From Trichoplax sp. H2 (Eukaryota > Placozoa > Uniplacotomia > Trichoplacea): DNA of 64,000 nucleotides. A program made the position numbers and the translations under genes. Location: contig NOWV01000088.1 in NCBI GenBank assembly GCA_003344405.1, positions 124,001-188,000 of the forward strand, written 5' to 3'. Positions 1-13,025 of the stretch are shown here, one piece after another (position 1 is the stretch's first letter; each line of letters opens with the position of its first letter). The notes beneath the pieces are model-generated. The model was not told the origin of the DNA and did not search any database. It was given only the letters and a program-made list of their open reading frames with translations.

Positions 1-1965
1 TAGATATCATCGTCAAACTCTTATACCATTTGCTATTTATACCATAGAAGTCATTCATTTTTAGCAGCTAAATGATGTAATGATGTCAATGTCATTTATG
101 TTGTGGTAATAGCTAATGAAATCAATTACAATTTTGATTTCCTCTGGGTTGGACCGGGATACTAAAATACAGAATTGAAAATATGCACTAGTATGTGCAA
201 CTATTTTAATTACTAAATAATTGACAGGTTATAAATTTTATTTATTTGTTTAATATAACGTGAAATAACTTCCATTAGTTGTAACTTAAAATAAATTTAT
301 GACCAGTATTATTTCATATCATCAATTGATATCCTAATTGCATACAATCCTATCTTGACTTGATCGCTAATCTCACTGGCGTCTAATTTATGGATCGGTA
401 TATTAATTCCACGTACACTATGTCCTTAATAACATTGCAATAATATACCGATACACTACTACAGCGTTGTCCGCATTATGGTACTTGCGAGTTTACAATT
501 ACAATTAAAGTAAGATACCAATTAGTGCTATAACTCATAAGGGTATCAATTCAGTATTTGGAAACTACAGTAAAGACCGGCTTTATCTTATTGAAAAACT
601 ACCATAGATACTGCCTGATTTGATAAAAGATTGAATTTATAATTTTAGTATTTAACGAAATTGACAGGGCTAAAATATTCGTCTGGATTAGTAATACAGC
701 TAAGTCGGCATGAGCTGGAAAGTAGACAATATGCGACTATAATTAATTTATAATGATAACTTTAGATCAATATGAGAAATTTACTGCCGCTATCAAAGGT
801 TTACATGCACAATTAGACTTTACAGAAGATGTTCATCGTATTTAAGGATTCCTATAGGATTCACTTATTGCATGGTACTTTAATTGGAAATGCATGCATG
901 AGTTATTGTATTGGCAGTTAACCATAGATTGATTCAATTTTTCCATTATCAAAAATATTTTACGCATGTATATGTACAATGCTATACTCACTCGCTATCA
1001 CTGATCCATGCAAGAAGGTTGCCATCATGAGAGAATGTTAAGCACTTACACTTTGGAGATTCATCCCTTTATAATAGTAAAAGTAGGTAAGAACGAGTCA
1101 CTTTTGAAGAAAGGGCAAACTTTAGCTAATATCGCACTGTAGCGATAGTGTATTTGTCATCATCCTTGACATGATGACTTTGAATATCAAATAATTCAAT
1201 ACCTTACACAGTAGGAAAGGAAAATATTAAGCATTCAATAAGCATGACAAGGTAATAAGATATTACTAGAGTGGATTATACAGCATATTAACAAACCGTT
1301 GAAAGTGTTGGTAATCGTCACATTTATATCCAGTTTGCAAAGTTAGACCAGAAGATCCACGAACTATACAACAGATGAAAGATCCAAGAATGAGCAAAGG
1401 TGATATTCATTACTGACAACCACTGATGCATGATTGATTAAGCTTAAAATACTTGTAGAAATATTACTCTATTTTAATCTATGCGATGATGTAGTTCTCC
1501 CCTATCATACTAATCATTCAATGATAACGTGATGAAATTGATAATGGACTAGAGCCATTTGTAGACGTTTCTATACGATTACTGCAATAGGGTACGAATC
1601 AATTTCTGTCTTCGCTATGCATAAGGTCAATGACAACGTATTAAGTGAATTGATAGTATTACTATAGTACAATGGTGGATAAAAATCATCACCATGCTTC
1701 TTTTTAATCTGATTCAAGACATTGCTAACATGATTTGGATTCATTTGTGTGGGAGCATTAAGCTGAGATGGCCTAGACAAATATTACCCTACGCCATGGC
1801 TGCAATTTTTTCATGACTGTTCATATCGATCATGAACCAGTATTAAACTACGCATATTTACCAGCAAGAAGTGGAGAAAATTGTTGTTGTTGAGTAGCCA
1901 TAATAACTGAAGACAGTGGCAGTAATTAGGTTGGATATGCAAGCAATCTTTAAAGCATCGAATCG
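1..1965. other. Left-edge spacer, no firm gene
   Basis: AT-rich sequence with stops in every frame and no exon series that I could join. The only protein-like stretch is a minus-strand open frame at about 1571-1780, preceded by a plausible AG acceptor. It contains residues such as NPNHVSNVLNQIKKKHGDD but matches no family I recognise. It could be an exon of a gene running off the left edge, or a decayed mobile-element fragment. Confidence 0.5.
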
Positions 1966-2049
1966 ATGCAAGCCCTTGAAAGAGTGATCGAGAAGTTAGA
2001 GAGCTTGCGATGTAGCCAACTGGTGTTGAACTTGTCGCTTTTCCAGGAG

Positions 2050-2345
2050 TTCCAGGAGAAGTCTGACGTACTCTACAGTGTACAGTACGTCAGATCAGTT
2101 CCACCAAGCCAGAGACCGGGTAATTGCAGTACACTGTATGTGACATTCATGTCCAGTATAGGGTACAGTAGCGAGTCAACGGGAAAGTATTTAAAAAGAC
2201 CTGGCTTTTATTACAGTACCCTCGACGATAAATTGGCAGCAAAATCGACATTGTACTGTACACAATGTACTGTACGGTACAGTACGGTACAGTGTACAGT
2301 AAGGATGTTACCGTACTGTATACCCTGAACGACAGTACTTAGTAC
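2050..2345. repeat. GTAC/ACTGTAC-rich palindromic repeat cluster
   Basis: Dense overlapping runs of CAGTAC and GTACTG, including GTACTGTACACAATGTACTG and CGGTACAGTACGGTACAGTG. The word is self-complementary, so the same motif reads on both strands. It creates false open frames in both directions. The same family recurs at 3476-3512, 11.9-13.1 kb, 36.7-38.3 kb and 62.4-63.25 kb. No coding or transposase signal lies within it. Confidence 0.8.
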
Positions 2346-3696
2346 AGTAGTCCCTAGCTGTATTGTTTTCTTCTTGCTCGAGGACCCCTCCTTCCTCTTG
2401 CTACAAGTCCTACGAGAAGTGCTCAGACTGCTAAACAAGTTCTGTAGTTGGTCATGACAATCGGTTGAGTAAAATGGATTCCATTGGGGCTTCGTTAGCT
2501 TGCTGAATGACGCTGTAGAGTAGTACTCGTACTTTTGCTGTCTCAGCACTTTCGACAAAGTCTCTCCCATGATAGTGCAGCATAGCAGGGATTGCATAGA
2601 GACCTTTCTGCACTGTACTACCCCAAGACTCAAAGTCTGGTGTGTGGCAGTGCAAGACAGGATTGTGCTGGGAAGCGCCGACTTCCATTCTCATCGGCCT
2701 CTTTGTAAAGCACTGAGCATGAAGTGAGTTGCGAGTCGTATATCAGCATAATGAAACATCAGGACGAGTTGGCAGTGCCATGGGACTAGCAACTAGCCGT
2801 TATTTGTTACAGTAGGACGCTAGCAGTAGCATAGCTCATGAGCACAGGGGAACGTAGGGAATAGAGATAGAAGAATCGTTAATCTTTCTTCCTCTCTATG
2901 GTTCAGAATGTGTCATGCCGTCACCGATTGAGAGATTGAGTATTGAGCATGACTAAGTTAGCAGCGATGCAGCGTATAGTCATAAAGTAGAGTGCCCGTG
3001 ATATACAGTAGAACAGGTTTTCTTACTACATGTGTCTACCAAACTACGCTTATTCAATGCCCTTCCATCATAACGCAATAACGAAATAAATGCCATTCAA
3101 TCAAGACAAATTGACTACCATTTCAGACGTTAGTAGTATTATATTAGGTAGGATATACGTGTACTTTTCATGACAACAGATCTATGGATGTCGAGGCCTT
3201 TTTAAAAGTTGAGGAGAGACATACAACGTGTTTATTTTCGTTTCCAACTTTTGCATGGCAAAGTACATAGTAATTATGACTACGTGCTTCGACTGTTCTT
3301 ACGAGTAGGGGAATTCTATCAACTTGTATATAAACTTCAGCTTTCTAGCTACATGATAGTATAAACCATAGTCATTTTAGCTTTGTTTCAGTCATATTTT
3401 TTCCCTTTTTTAGTGCGTTGTTAGGATTCAGTATGGCCAATCGACTACAATACTTTACTGTAACTGAGTACTGCTGGTGCAGTACATAGTACTGTAGACG
3501 AAGTACTGTATCCCCGCCCAAATCCAAAGCAACAACTACCTGTTGATTGTAGAGATTCCAGAGTTCTTAAATCTCCAGCAAAAGGATCTGAGAAGCAGAC
3601 CATTAGCCATGTTGCAGTTAGACATGGCTAGTTTCTCTCGCTGCCATTGAAGCTGACAGTGTAGAAGAAATTGGTAGGCAAAAAAACAAAACAGAT
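2346..3696. other. Spacer upstream of SPRYD7
   Basis: About 1.3 kb, somewhat richer in G+C than the flanks. It holds a short GTAC cluster at 3476-3512, about 200 bp before the SPRYD7 start codon. Open frames here (for example minus strand 2452-2694) resemble nothing I know and lack joinable exons. It is probably the promoter region of the plus-strand gene plus repeat-derived DNA. Confidence 0.5.
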
Positions 3697-6626
3697 ATGG
3701 ATGCTACACAGACAATAACATCCGTATTTTGCAACTGTTTTCAAATTGGCATTGGTCAAAGGCCGGCGCAAACGGAACCGCAAAATAAAGTCGCACTAGA
3801 CACCAAACGTATGGGTAAGATGTCCATTAAAATTGATGTTGTAATAGAGTCAGATAGCCATCCAGGATTGTATCACAAGGCTACGTGAAATAGTTATCAT
3901 TTAAATCAGACATTAATACAACCGTCATGATATTTTATGTATTGCTCCATCTGTCGTCTATTCCAATTATTTCGAGAAAAATGACGATCTATTTGATCAA
4001 ATAAGCTGAGGTGATAATATTGCCGATAGGCAGAGTACTCAACCAAGTCTACTTGTCTACACTAGCAAGATGGACGCATCCGCCTCCTTTTCCGTAGCCT
4101 TCGCCAATATGCGATGAGTTAAATTTGGATCGGATACTCTAGCAAGACATGAATTCATGTAGGATCTTTTCAATGATCCATTCAATGATATACTACCAAC
4201 AGAATTCATTGATGAATTCAATACTGCGTACAAGTACACCCAGATTTTGTAAACAACTTTTCACTCCCACTTCATTACGGACTTTATTATACTATGTAAG
4301 ATCATTAAAAGCATGGCTTAAGGGTATATTAGCATAAGTAAATTCTTTTAGACTACTATCAACGGACTTGAAATCCACTTTAGGATACGTGTAATTGTCG
4401 CTTGATCACCAAATGGACTTAGAGTAGCTACGGATGAATCATTATGGGCTAAATTGAAGTTCTTACCATAATAAGATACAACTATCTACACTGTGGATTA
4501 GTCTTCAATTTGTAACTGCAGTCGTTTAAATGAACCCGTTCAGCTAGTGAAATAAGTTTTTCTTAATTCAATTGCATCATTTCGACAAAATAAAAATAAA
4601 TCAGCTACTATGCACCTAATATACAACAATTAAAACGCACAAATATTCACTAGGTATCCCGTAACTTAACAGAAAATAATACGCAATATCCCCAAATTTA
4701 TAAATCTGCTGTTTGAGATTAGTTCGGTTTGTGGTTGGTGAACAACTGAATTATCTCTACGTATATCTTATCAAATGTGAAATTAGCCAATACTTCTTTA
4801 TTTAGAAAAGAATAAATTTATGTCAAAATACGATAATATATAATTAGCAATCGTTGATAATTACAGTGATATAATCAATCAAAAAGAAATATTGTACGAT
4901 AAAGACAGTTTTAGAACAAGTATCACTTATTTTATCTATATTATTTTGTTGGTCCAAATTATAATGCAAAGTATACAAGTAATTAGTAATGAATAATTTA
5001 AAATGTCTTCTATCAGAACGTTCAATTCGTACTTTTGGCCTTTGTTTATAGCTTTCACTTTTAAAGTACCATAGGATTTGCACCCGTGCAAATTTTTTGT
5101 CCCGATGTAGCATTAAGCTAGATGTTATCGCCAATATGTCGAATATTAGTTTGGAGAAGCTAATTTCACAACTTGAACTGTTATCATTCAATTCGCCTTC
5201 TTCTGCTGTAAAGAATAAATAATAGACATAGCAACTTCAAATGTAAAAGATTTGAACACGTACTAGTATTTTGGCATTGGCAAGCTTCAGAGATTGACCA
5301 TAATATATATAACTCATGCAATCGAACAATCAGTTCATTACTTTACGATGCGGTTTACTGTACGATTTTCGAAAGCTTAAAGTTTATAATTTGAATTGTA
5401 TATTTTCTTGGGTAGGGTCTAATTGTGTTATAGTCAAGTCGGGTCGCCGGATATGTGGCAGCGGTGGCTGTTTAGCAAATTCACCAATCGCTCAAAATAA
5501 AGGCTATTTTGAGATTAAAGTCCAATCCACAGGTAAATCCAAGGCATTGAATTCAAAGTTGAAAATGTAATCTGCTGATTTCAATTTATAAATCTTATTA
5601 CAATATAAATAGAGCTGCCAGCTCACGTAGTTCTTCTCTTAATGACTCATGAGAACTTATCTTACTCATCATTTAATGAACCCTGATCCAGGAGTCTGTT
5701 TTACTTTATCCAAATTAATGGCATTACTATTGCACCAAAGGTTTATTATTACGGTATACTACAGTACTAATCAAGAGAATGTACAGTTTCAAATTCATAA
5801 ACTACGCCTATTACAGTATATGCAAAGATTATCTTTTATCATTTTTTTTGTACCTATGAAATATGTCCGAAACAAAATTATGTATAACATGACTATAAAA
5901 TCATTAGTACAGTACTTACCAACTTCAATAAATAGCTTTGTTCAATAATACTAATTGAACTATAGGGTGGCATGATACTTTTGACTTGCTAGTTATAATT
6001 ATACTTCATAATGACAGGTATTTGGGGATTTGGTGTAGCTTTTAAAGATTGTAATCTTGATGAGATTCCTCTCGGAAACGATTCCAAGAGTTGGGTCTAT
6101 ACATCTAGTGGTAATATATTGCATGATGGTACAGCGAAGTATAGTAATTTGAAAAAGGCTGAAGAAGGAGACGTTATGGTAAGCTATTTCATCACCTAAT
6201 TTCGGTTATTACGTGTAGATATAAATCACTGCTCAGTTCTGTTTACTTATAACTGTAACCTCAAGATATATAAATATCATTAAAATTTCGTAGATTGCGT
6301 GTCATTTCTTACAATTAATTGATAACATTTTACCAAAATGTAGGCATGTACTTACGATCATGTAGAGCTTAATTTTTATCTCAATGGTGATAATTTGCAA
6401 GCTCCAGTTACAGGCTTTAAAGGCACTGTATTTCCTGTGATTTATGGTACGTTGAATTCATCTACTTCTATATTTTTACAAATAATAAATTGGCGCTAAC
6501 AAAAAATATTTTATTTCTTAAACAGTCGATAAATCTGCAATCCTTGACGTTAGTTTCTGCGATAAGTTCTACTATCCTCCTCCAGTCGGATTTGAAGGAA
6601 TTATGATGGAACACTCTATCATATAA
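3697..6626 (+). CDS. SPRYD7: SPRY domain-containing protein 7
   Basis: Five exons: 3697-3814, 5416-5532, 6018-6178, 6344-6446 and 6526-6626. All use GT-AG and keep frame, giving 600 nt or 199 residues; the human protein is about 196. The ATG exon carries a Cys-containing N-terminus and VALDTKRMG, like the vertebrate N-terminus. Exon 2 reads GRRICGSGGCLANSPIAQNK and exon 3 begins GIWGFGVAFKDCNLDEIPLG, which is the SPRY/B30.2 core. Exons 4-5 encode YDHVELNFYLNG, PVIYVDKSAILDVSF and PPPVGFEGIMMEHS. SPRY domains are peptide-binding modules. This small conserved family has no established enzymatic role, and its partners are unknown to me. Intron 1 is 1.6 kb, much longer than the others. The gene is convergent with PCID2 downstream. 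Confidence 0.93.
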
Positions 6627-7493
6627 AAATAACATTAGTAAACCTATAAAAATAATGGATTCAATGATACTGCTAAAAATTACTGTATATTTTCGATACC
6701 CTGTATAACAAACTCTATGAATTACTGACGTGCTTAGCATCAAGAATCTACTGCCTAATTGCGCCCGACGTTCCTTTTAATCAAAATTTATAGATTTCTT
6801 AGATCATCACATACATACGCGTTATTGTATTGTATTGACAAGATGGTAACAAACACAATGAAATTAGACTGTATTAAAGCAATCTCGATTTAAACTATAT
6901 ATAAAGTCTGTTAGCGATACTATTGTAACTTGGACTCCGTCAATTCACTTCCAAAGCATGGATGAATTGATAGAACATCGAGCACGGTTAATGACATCAG
7001 ATATACTGTTCCGTTATAATATAAACAAATTTACCTATGTTTTATAGCATGATGTAATTTTTTATCTTAAATTTTCAAAGCAAATATCATTTGACAATTG
7101 TCTATGCTAAAATAGAATTTTTGATTGAAAATTAAAATTTACTATTCATCCTAACAGTAGCATGCCTTATTAAACGATTTTTAACTCTCCTGTGGTTATA
7201 AAATTAATTCTCATATTTATTTCGTATCTCGGAATAGAAACAAATTGTTGTTTAGTAAAGGTGACATGACAGCAAAAAGTGAAACCTGGATTTATTACTT
7301 TCGAGCGTAAATTACTTTAATTGCACGTACAACTGAAGTTTTAAAAAATTTCGTTGGACTACTTCGATGAATAATACCAATAAAAATGATTTCTGTACTA
7401 CTATAGTCCATATATAACATGAATTATTTCGGTTAAACTATACAATGCATTATTCAAGAAGAGAAAATGGTTTATTGAGTTTATTTAAATCGC
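6627..7493. other. Spacer between convergent SPRYD7 and PCID2
   Basis: About 870 bp of AT-rich sequence separates the two stop codons and presumably contains both 3' untranslated regions. I see no additional exon, RNA gene or repeat in it. Confidence 0.6.
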
Positions 7494-10271
7494 TCAACGT
7501 ATTGCAACTTGAGATGGAACAGGAAACGGATTCTGTTTGCTCACAACTAGTTTTTGATGTTGATGTGATATATAGCCACGAACATATCCCTAATACGTAA
7601 GAATAGAAATTATTATGAATCAGCTACGATGCTATTTAAGCTAAAGACTTTTACACCATGTACGACTAACCGTGTAAATTAAATTTGCTAAAATACATTC
7701 GACCTCATCTGCATCAATACCTTCTTCCTAGGTTTTGTATATGTGGGATTGCTTAAAATTATGCTAGTTCATTACGTTACGTTATTAAGCAATAAATAAA
7801 AAAAGTACATACTAACCTGCATACTACTAAGTGCAACTACAAATGCCGAAATAGGCAGCTGGTATGTTTGCATTAGCAGGAATCTGATTTAATAAAGAGA
7901 TTAATAATATTAATTAAAGAAATTCTAGTAAATATCATAACTCTAGCAAAATCCTTTACAGAAATGTAATTAAAACATACACTTTCTTGAAAAGATTCCG
8001 AAAGATTAGCATTTTAAGCCTTTCCAACATTAAATATACTCCACATCGAATTAGAAATTTCTATAGATTTTAAAAAATTTTTATCGTATTCGTAACGAGA
8101 ACAAGTACGAAGATATGAAAAAAATTTTGCACCTCATTTATCTAACCTGATGTTTCTCGATAGCTTGATTAAATTTTAGTAAATTTCCAATTCTAGGAAT
8201 CGTAAATAGAACATATTGGAAACACAGTATGAGTAAAAAGCGATTACGGAATAATTTTTCAGGCTTACTTCACAGCACTAGCGATTTCTATAAATTGTGT
8301 CAAACGATATTTCGATAGAAGTTTATTGCTTGGGATATAACCCTATCATTTTATTGAAAGAAAGAATATTAGGACCATTGTTTGTCAGGGAATAATGCGA
8401 GAGAGTTAAAACAATGTATTACTTACAAGCATCATCTTGACCGGCAATAAGTACATAAGAATTAGCCTAGGGGTATCGCGAACCGTTGGATGTATTAGTT
8501 CCGTTCAGTCATTACAGTGTACCGTCATAACAAACACATACAGTACGTATATTTAGATTATTAGATACTGTAGAAAATTTTAGAAATACGATGCTTTCGA
8601 ACCTTTTATTTTTTCTACTGGCAACATGGCAATGATTAAAAGCAAAAGATAAATTTTCATCGGCTACGCAAGAACAAGTCAATTATAGAAATTAGTAAAC
8701 GTTGCATATCATGAGTGAATATTAGCTAATAGAGGAGAGCAATTAAATCTGTTATAGCAAATTAATTACCTTCCTTGAACTGACTATCAAACATAGCCTT
8801 CCGTCCGACGTAATATCTTTAAAATAAAAATTTTATTCAACGACGTAGTTAACAAGTTTATTAATTCGAAAGCGCAAAATGTCCGCATCGGAACGTTTAG
8901 ATACCTGTACGTTACAATATGTGATTTGAGGAAATCGTCTTTTATTGCAGCACTACTTATAGCTCGTGTCAATGGTTTACATAAATGTAATTTATTTAAC
9001 TATTGCAAAATAAAAAGGAACTAATGAGATTAAAATCAAAATATAATTTTGGTTAAGTAGATACCCGTGTGGATGTTGTACTATTGATAAATTTGACCTT
9101 AAGAAAAGATCTACAATTTTGGATGATATTTACTTTTATTTAGAGCTATACCTTGAAATAAATTTTGAATAAGTTATTAACAATTCCTAACATGCCCCAT
9201 TTTTTGGAATTTTCTAAAGCAGAACGGCTATAATATAAAGAGTACAGAGTAAAAGCACATCATCAATTACGGAGTGATAGCTTGGATAGCAGTGCTATAA
9301 CAACCATATTAAAATTTTTTATAGACTACACGATTCGGGTAGCGTAATACCATTTCTAATGATATGAAAACAATTTAAGGGTAGGATTATTCATTTACCT
9401 ATCTCCAGCGCATACTCTAAAGCAGTTCATTAATGCTTCCGCCGTCTTTTCTAAGACGTCCGTGCTCTTGCCTTTGGAATAATAGTAAACCTAGGAGATA
9501 AATGGATAAACGTCATGAGTTCATTTTGAATATCACTGATATATAAACATAAATGTATTGTGCTAATGACGAATTCCATAATCAATGAATCAACATACTC
9601 TAAACGCCAATGCTGTCAATTCGGAAATTACTACATACATAGTTAAGATTCCCCTGTGAAAAAATGGGAAATTTTTCTAATAATCTTACAAGAAATTTGG
9701 AAGCTAATTTTAGCAGCATTTAATGAACGCTTGTAATATCTTTGAAGGTACTTACCAGTTTTCATCTTTATGAGATTGCAAAGCGCGTGCAAATGAACTT
9801 TAAGATTAAAAAGTTAACTTTTATTAAATTTGGGCAAAAGCAGCATGAATGCTTTTCAACTGTAGTGAGTAGGAGTGTAAAACAAGAAATTGTAGCATAA
9901 AATGCTATATCCAGACTTACTGCATTAATCCTAACTGTGCATCGAAAGCCTGACGAGGGTCATAGTGATTGATAGCAGCAATAACTCTATCGCAATTACA
10001 AAAACTTGTCAGTAGGTACTAGAATGTGCATATATTGTAACATACTGGTACTCCTATGGCCTAAAGCGTAGTGTTTAATGAAAAAGCTTTACAAAGGACT
10101 GTCAATGTATACATGACTTGGTAAAAGATTTGAAGAGTGATTGTCGATGAGGATAAAAAAGTATCCATCAAAGTTGTGATCATCAACGTACTTCATATGG
10201 TCAGCAACGAGGTCAACGTATGGAGGAACAAATCGCTGGCATACGTAATGGTGTATAACATCTTCCCTTTG
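7494..10271 (-). CDS. PCID2: PCI domain-containing protein 2 (TREX-2 subunit, Thp1-like), N-terminus unresolved
   Basis: Sixteen short minus-strand exons join in frame: 10192-10271, 9921-10004, 9756-9797, 9599-9653, 9399-9490, 9152-9227, 8905-8999, 8770-8816, 8603-8663, 8427-8466, 8269-8342, 8147-8192, 7981-8060, 7817-7883, 7671-7727 and 7494-7589. They encode 363 residues; the human protein has about 399. Landmarks in order: [110 protein letters not shown]; and the C-terminus [19 protein letters not shown]. The family is the PCI-fold subunit of the TREX-2 nuclear pore-associated mRNA-export complex and acts with GANP and SEM1/DSS1. The first 40-50 codons lie upstream: likely pieces are near 10330-10430 (with LSCRNDLARYI) and 10627-10720 (with LFESISEIE), but I could not fix their junctions or the start codon. 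Confidence 0.93.
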
Positions 10272-10299
10272 CTGTACAAATATAAAGAAAATTTTGGAG

Positions 10300-10720
10300 A
10301 CAATATCATAGAAGGAATATCATTCAAAATAGGGCAATACTATTATTGATAGTTAAGTATAATATCGCATCGGCCAGGATATATCGTGCTAAATCGTTGC
10401 GACATGATAAAGATTTTATCCTAGCTACAGATGGCGTATTGTGACTGTAAAATGCTACTACGCAGCAGTATATTACGTTTACTACTAGGTAGAATATAAT
10501 TATACTATAGTATAAATTCCAAGTACAGCTGGAGTTTCTTGAAGTTAAGTATAAAGCATAAATTCCATGATAGTCACTACAACAGCATGCATGCATTTGA
10601 TCGTTGCTATTATTTAGCAATGGTACCTTCAATTTCGCTAATTGATTCAAACAAAGTGCTAAGTAGCAGTATTTTACTTAGGTACTGTATAACATAGCTT
10701 CTAATTATAGCTGGAGCTTG
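10300..10720 (-). other. Probable 5' exons of PCID2, boundaries uncertain
   Basis: On the minus strand, an open stretch ending near 10627 with a GT donor contains QYLSKILLLSTLFESISEIE. It resembles the QYLQQVYEAIDSRDG region of vertebrate PCID2. A second stretch around 10340-10425 contains ARIKSLSCRNDLARYI, resembling the next part of that N-terminus. The two join in phase, but the donor into the next firm exon (10192-10271) is not clear and no initiator ATG is obvious. Confidence 0.4.
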
Positions 10721-11910
10721 TTTAAGTTTCCACAGCGTATCAATAACATTGCAGTCATTACAGCAGGTTCAAATTAATCATGGCTATCCTTTGGTAATGG
10801 CACATTCAATTTGGATACTTTAAATGATCATTGTCGATACTGATCATGATGCTCATAATGTTCATAAGTTAAAAGATGATCATCGCTGTCATGTAAGGGT
10901 TGCAATATGTGTTATACCTTTAAGCCTGGATTCTGGATATGTGAATCTCGAATGGAAAGCAGACGCTATATTGGAAAGAAAAGAGTAAGCGAAATATGGA
11001 ATCACGCTGAAAGCATAAGCTGAATAAAATATGCCGTCAAAATGGACACCTGTCCATACTACCAATTCAAGAACAAGTCAACATCAATCTTGATGGCAAT
11101 ATGTATTGAATTATTTATCGACTATCATGATATCATTTGTATTGACTGTCCGATGAAGTCGATTTGATACTGCACGTATCAACCATTTGAAAGGAAGAAA
11201 GTAATACGTACCTATGCGTGACTAAATGAGGAATGTAGTCAGACTATAATCATGGTATACTACAGAAATTTTATACCATTGGTGCTTTTACTGTATACTG
11301 TAGTAGTATCATGTCTAACCATTCTCTATTTCATGACTAATATGTTAGTGTTGATGATGACTATGGTCATCAAGCGAAGGCAATGGATATTGAAAATTGC
11401 ATGATACAAACCCCCAATCTTCTTCCATCTTTGTTATTAATGGCATTTTCTAGCTAGAAGGTCAAGCAGTTGAATTATATCAAGTTATTTTAATATAATA
11501 CTTGGGAGCAAACACTCTACAATCAATCATTGTATTGTGATCTAAGATGATTACTATGATTCATTCCTTATCAAAGGCGATGATCATTTATGGTGAAATA
11601 AAACATGGATGAAATTAGATAAAAGTGATCAGCCACTTACACCACCAAGGTATTGAGTAAAGCTTTGATTAAATGCCATCTCGCGTCCGTCTCCTGCTTA
11701 TTTCAGTAATGTCGAATCTTTCCCTCAACGTCTAAGGAGGTGAATGCAATCTCGATGGCGTTTGCCTCAGTAGTTCAACTTTGTACCCAATATTCCAATC
11801 AATCAATGGATTAATGATCCTCGATAAACTTGCCTACCATGCACTAAAGTACCAAGTCGAGTTGATTGATTCGTCAAGCTCTGGACGCTTCCCACTTCCA
11901 ATACCAATTA
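10721..11910. other. Gene-free spacer upstream of PCID2
   Basis: About 1.2 kb with a patchwork of short words such as ATGATC, TCAATG and CATCAAT. No exon series could be joined on either strand. It separates the 5' end of PCID2 from the 450-bp repeat array. Confidence 0.5.
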
Positions 11911-13025
11911 CTAGTGGCAAAAGTGAAACGGTACGAACGCGTACTGCCGCTTATCTTGAACATGACACCAGTACAGTACCGTCACGACCGTGGTCCGTCT
12001 GTACACTGTACAGTACACTGAGTACAGTCAGTAGTCAGTACCACGTACTGCACGGTCTGTACCATGCCAGGGACTTTGTATCTACTTCCCATACGAATCA
12101 CTAGGAGCAAAAGTGAAACGGTACGAAAGCGTACTGGCGCTTATGTTGAACATGACACCAGTACTGTACAGCAAGGTACTGTCACGACTGTGGTCCATCT
12201 GTATACTGCACAGATGGACCGAGTACAGGACTGACTGTCCTAGTCAAGTCCGTAGTCAGTAGCACGTACTGCACGGTCTGTAGTCTGTACCATACCACGC
12301 ACTTTGTATCAGCAATTGGCTCATTTCATTTTCAACCTTCCTACTTCCTATACGAATCACTAGGAGCAAAAGTGAAACGGTACGAACGCGTACTGGCGCT
12401 TATCTTGAAGATGACACCAGTAAAGCACGGTACTGTCACGACCATGGTCCATCTGTACACTGTACAGTACACTGAGTGAGTACAGTCAGTAGTCAGTACG
12501 ACGTACTGCACGGTCTGTACCATGCCAGGGGCTTTGTATCTACTTCCCATACGAATCACTAGGAGCAAAAGTGAAACGGTACGAAAGCGTACTGGCACTT
12601 ATGTTGAACATGACACCAGTACAGCACGGTACTGTCACGACCGTAGTCCATCTGTACACTGTACAGATGGACCGAGTACAGGACTGTCATAGTCCAGTCC
12701 GTAGTCAGTAGCACGTCCTGCACGGTCTGTAGTCTGTACCATACCACGGACTTTGCATTAGTAATTGGCTCATTTCATTTTCAACGTTTTTTACTTCCCA
12801 TAGGAATCACTAGGAGCAAAAGTGAAACGGTACGAACGCGTACTGGCGCTTATCTTGAAGATGACACCAGTACAGTCAGTAGTCAGTACCACGTACTGCA
12901 CTGCCTGTACCATACCAGGGACTTTCTATTCATATCTCTGTCATTGTTCACTACAGTACAGGATACAGTGTACAGTCCATTCCTTTACAATGCATAGTAC
13001 AGTACTGTATATCGCGGTACGGTAG
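11911..13025. repeat. Higher-order tandem repeat, about 450-bp dimer, GTAC-rich
   Basis: The anchor GCAAAAGTGAAACGGTACGA begins each unit. Units start at about 11911, 12101, 12360, 12559 and 12810, so spacings alternate 190, 259, 199 and 251 bp. Short (A) and long (B) monomers therefore form a dimer of about 450 bp, present about 2.5 times; the last copy is cut short. Each unit contains GTACTGG near its start and CCAGTAC about 25 bp later, an inverted pair, plus runs of GTACACTGTACAGTAC. The array lies about 1.2 kb upstream of PCID2. It is not coding: the open frames in it are repeats of one another in different frames. Confidence 0.88.

Noticed and set aside
10137-10349. 70-codon plus-strand open frame with protein-like start
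   Set aside because: It overlaps, in antisense, the PCID2 exon 10192-10271, which is supported by family similarity and phase.
11781-12747. Open frames on both strands through the 450-bp array
   Set aside because: The same repeat is read in different frames with no splice support, and composition follows the GTAC repeat.
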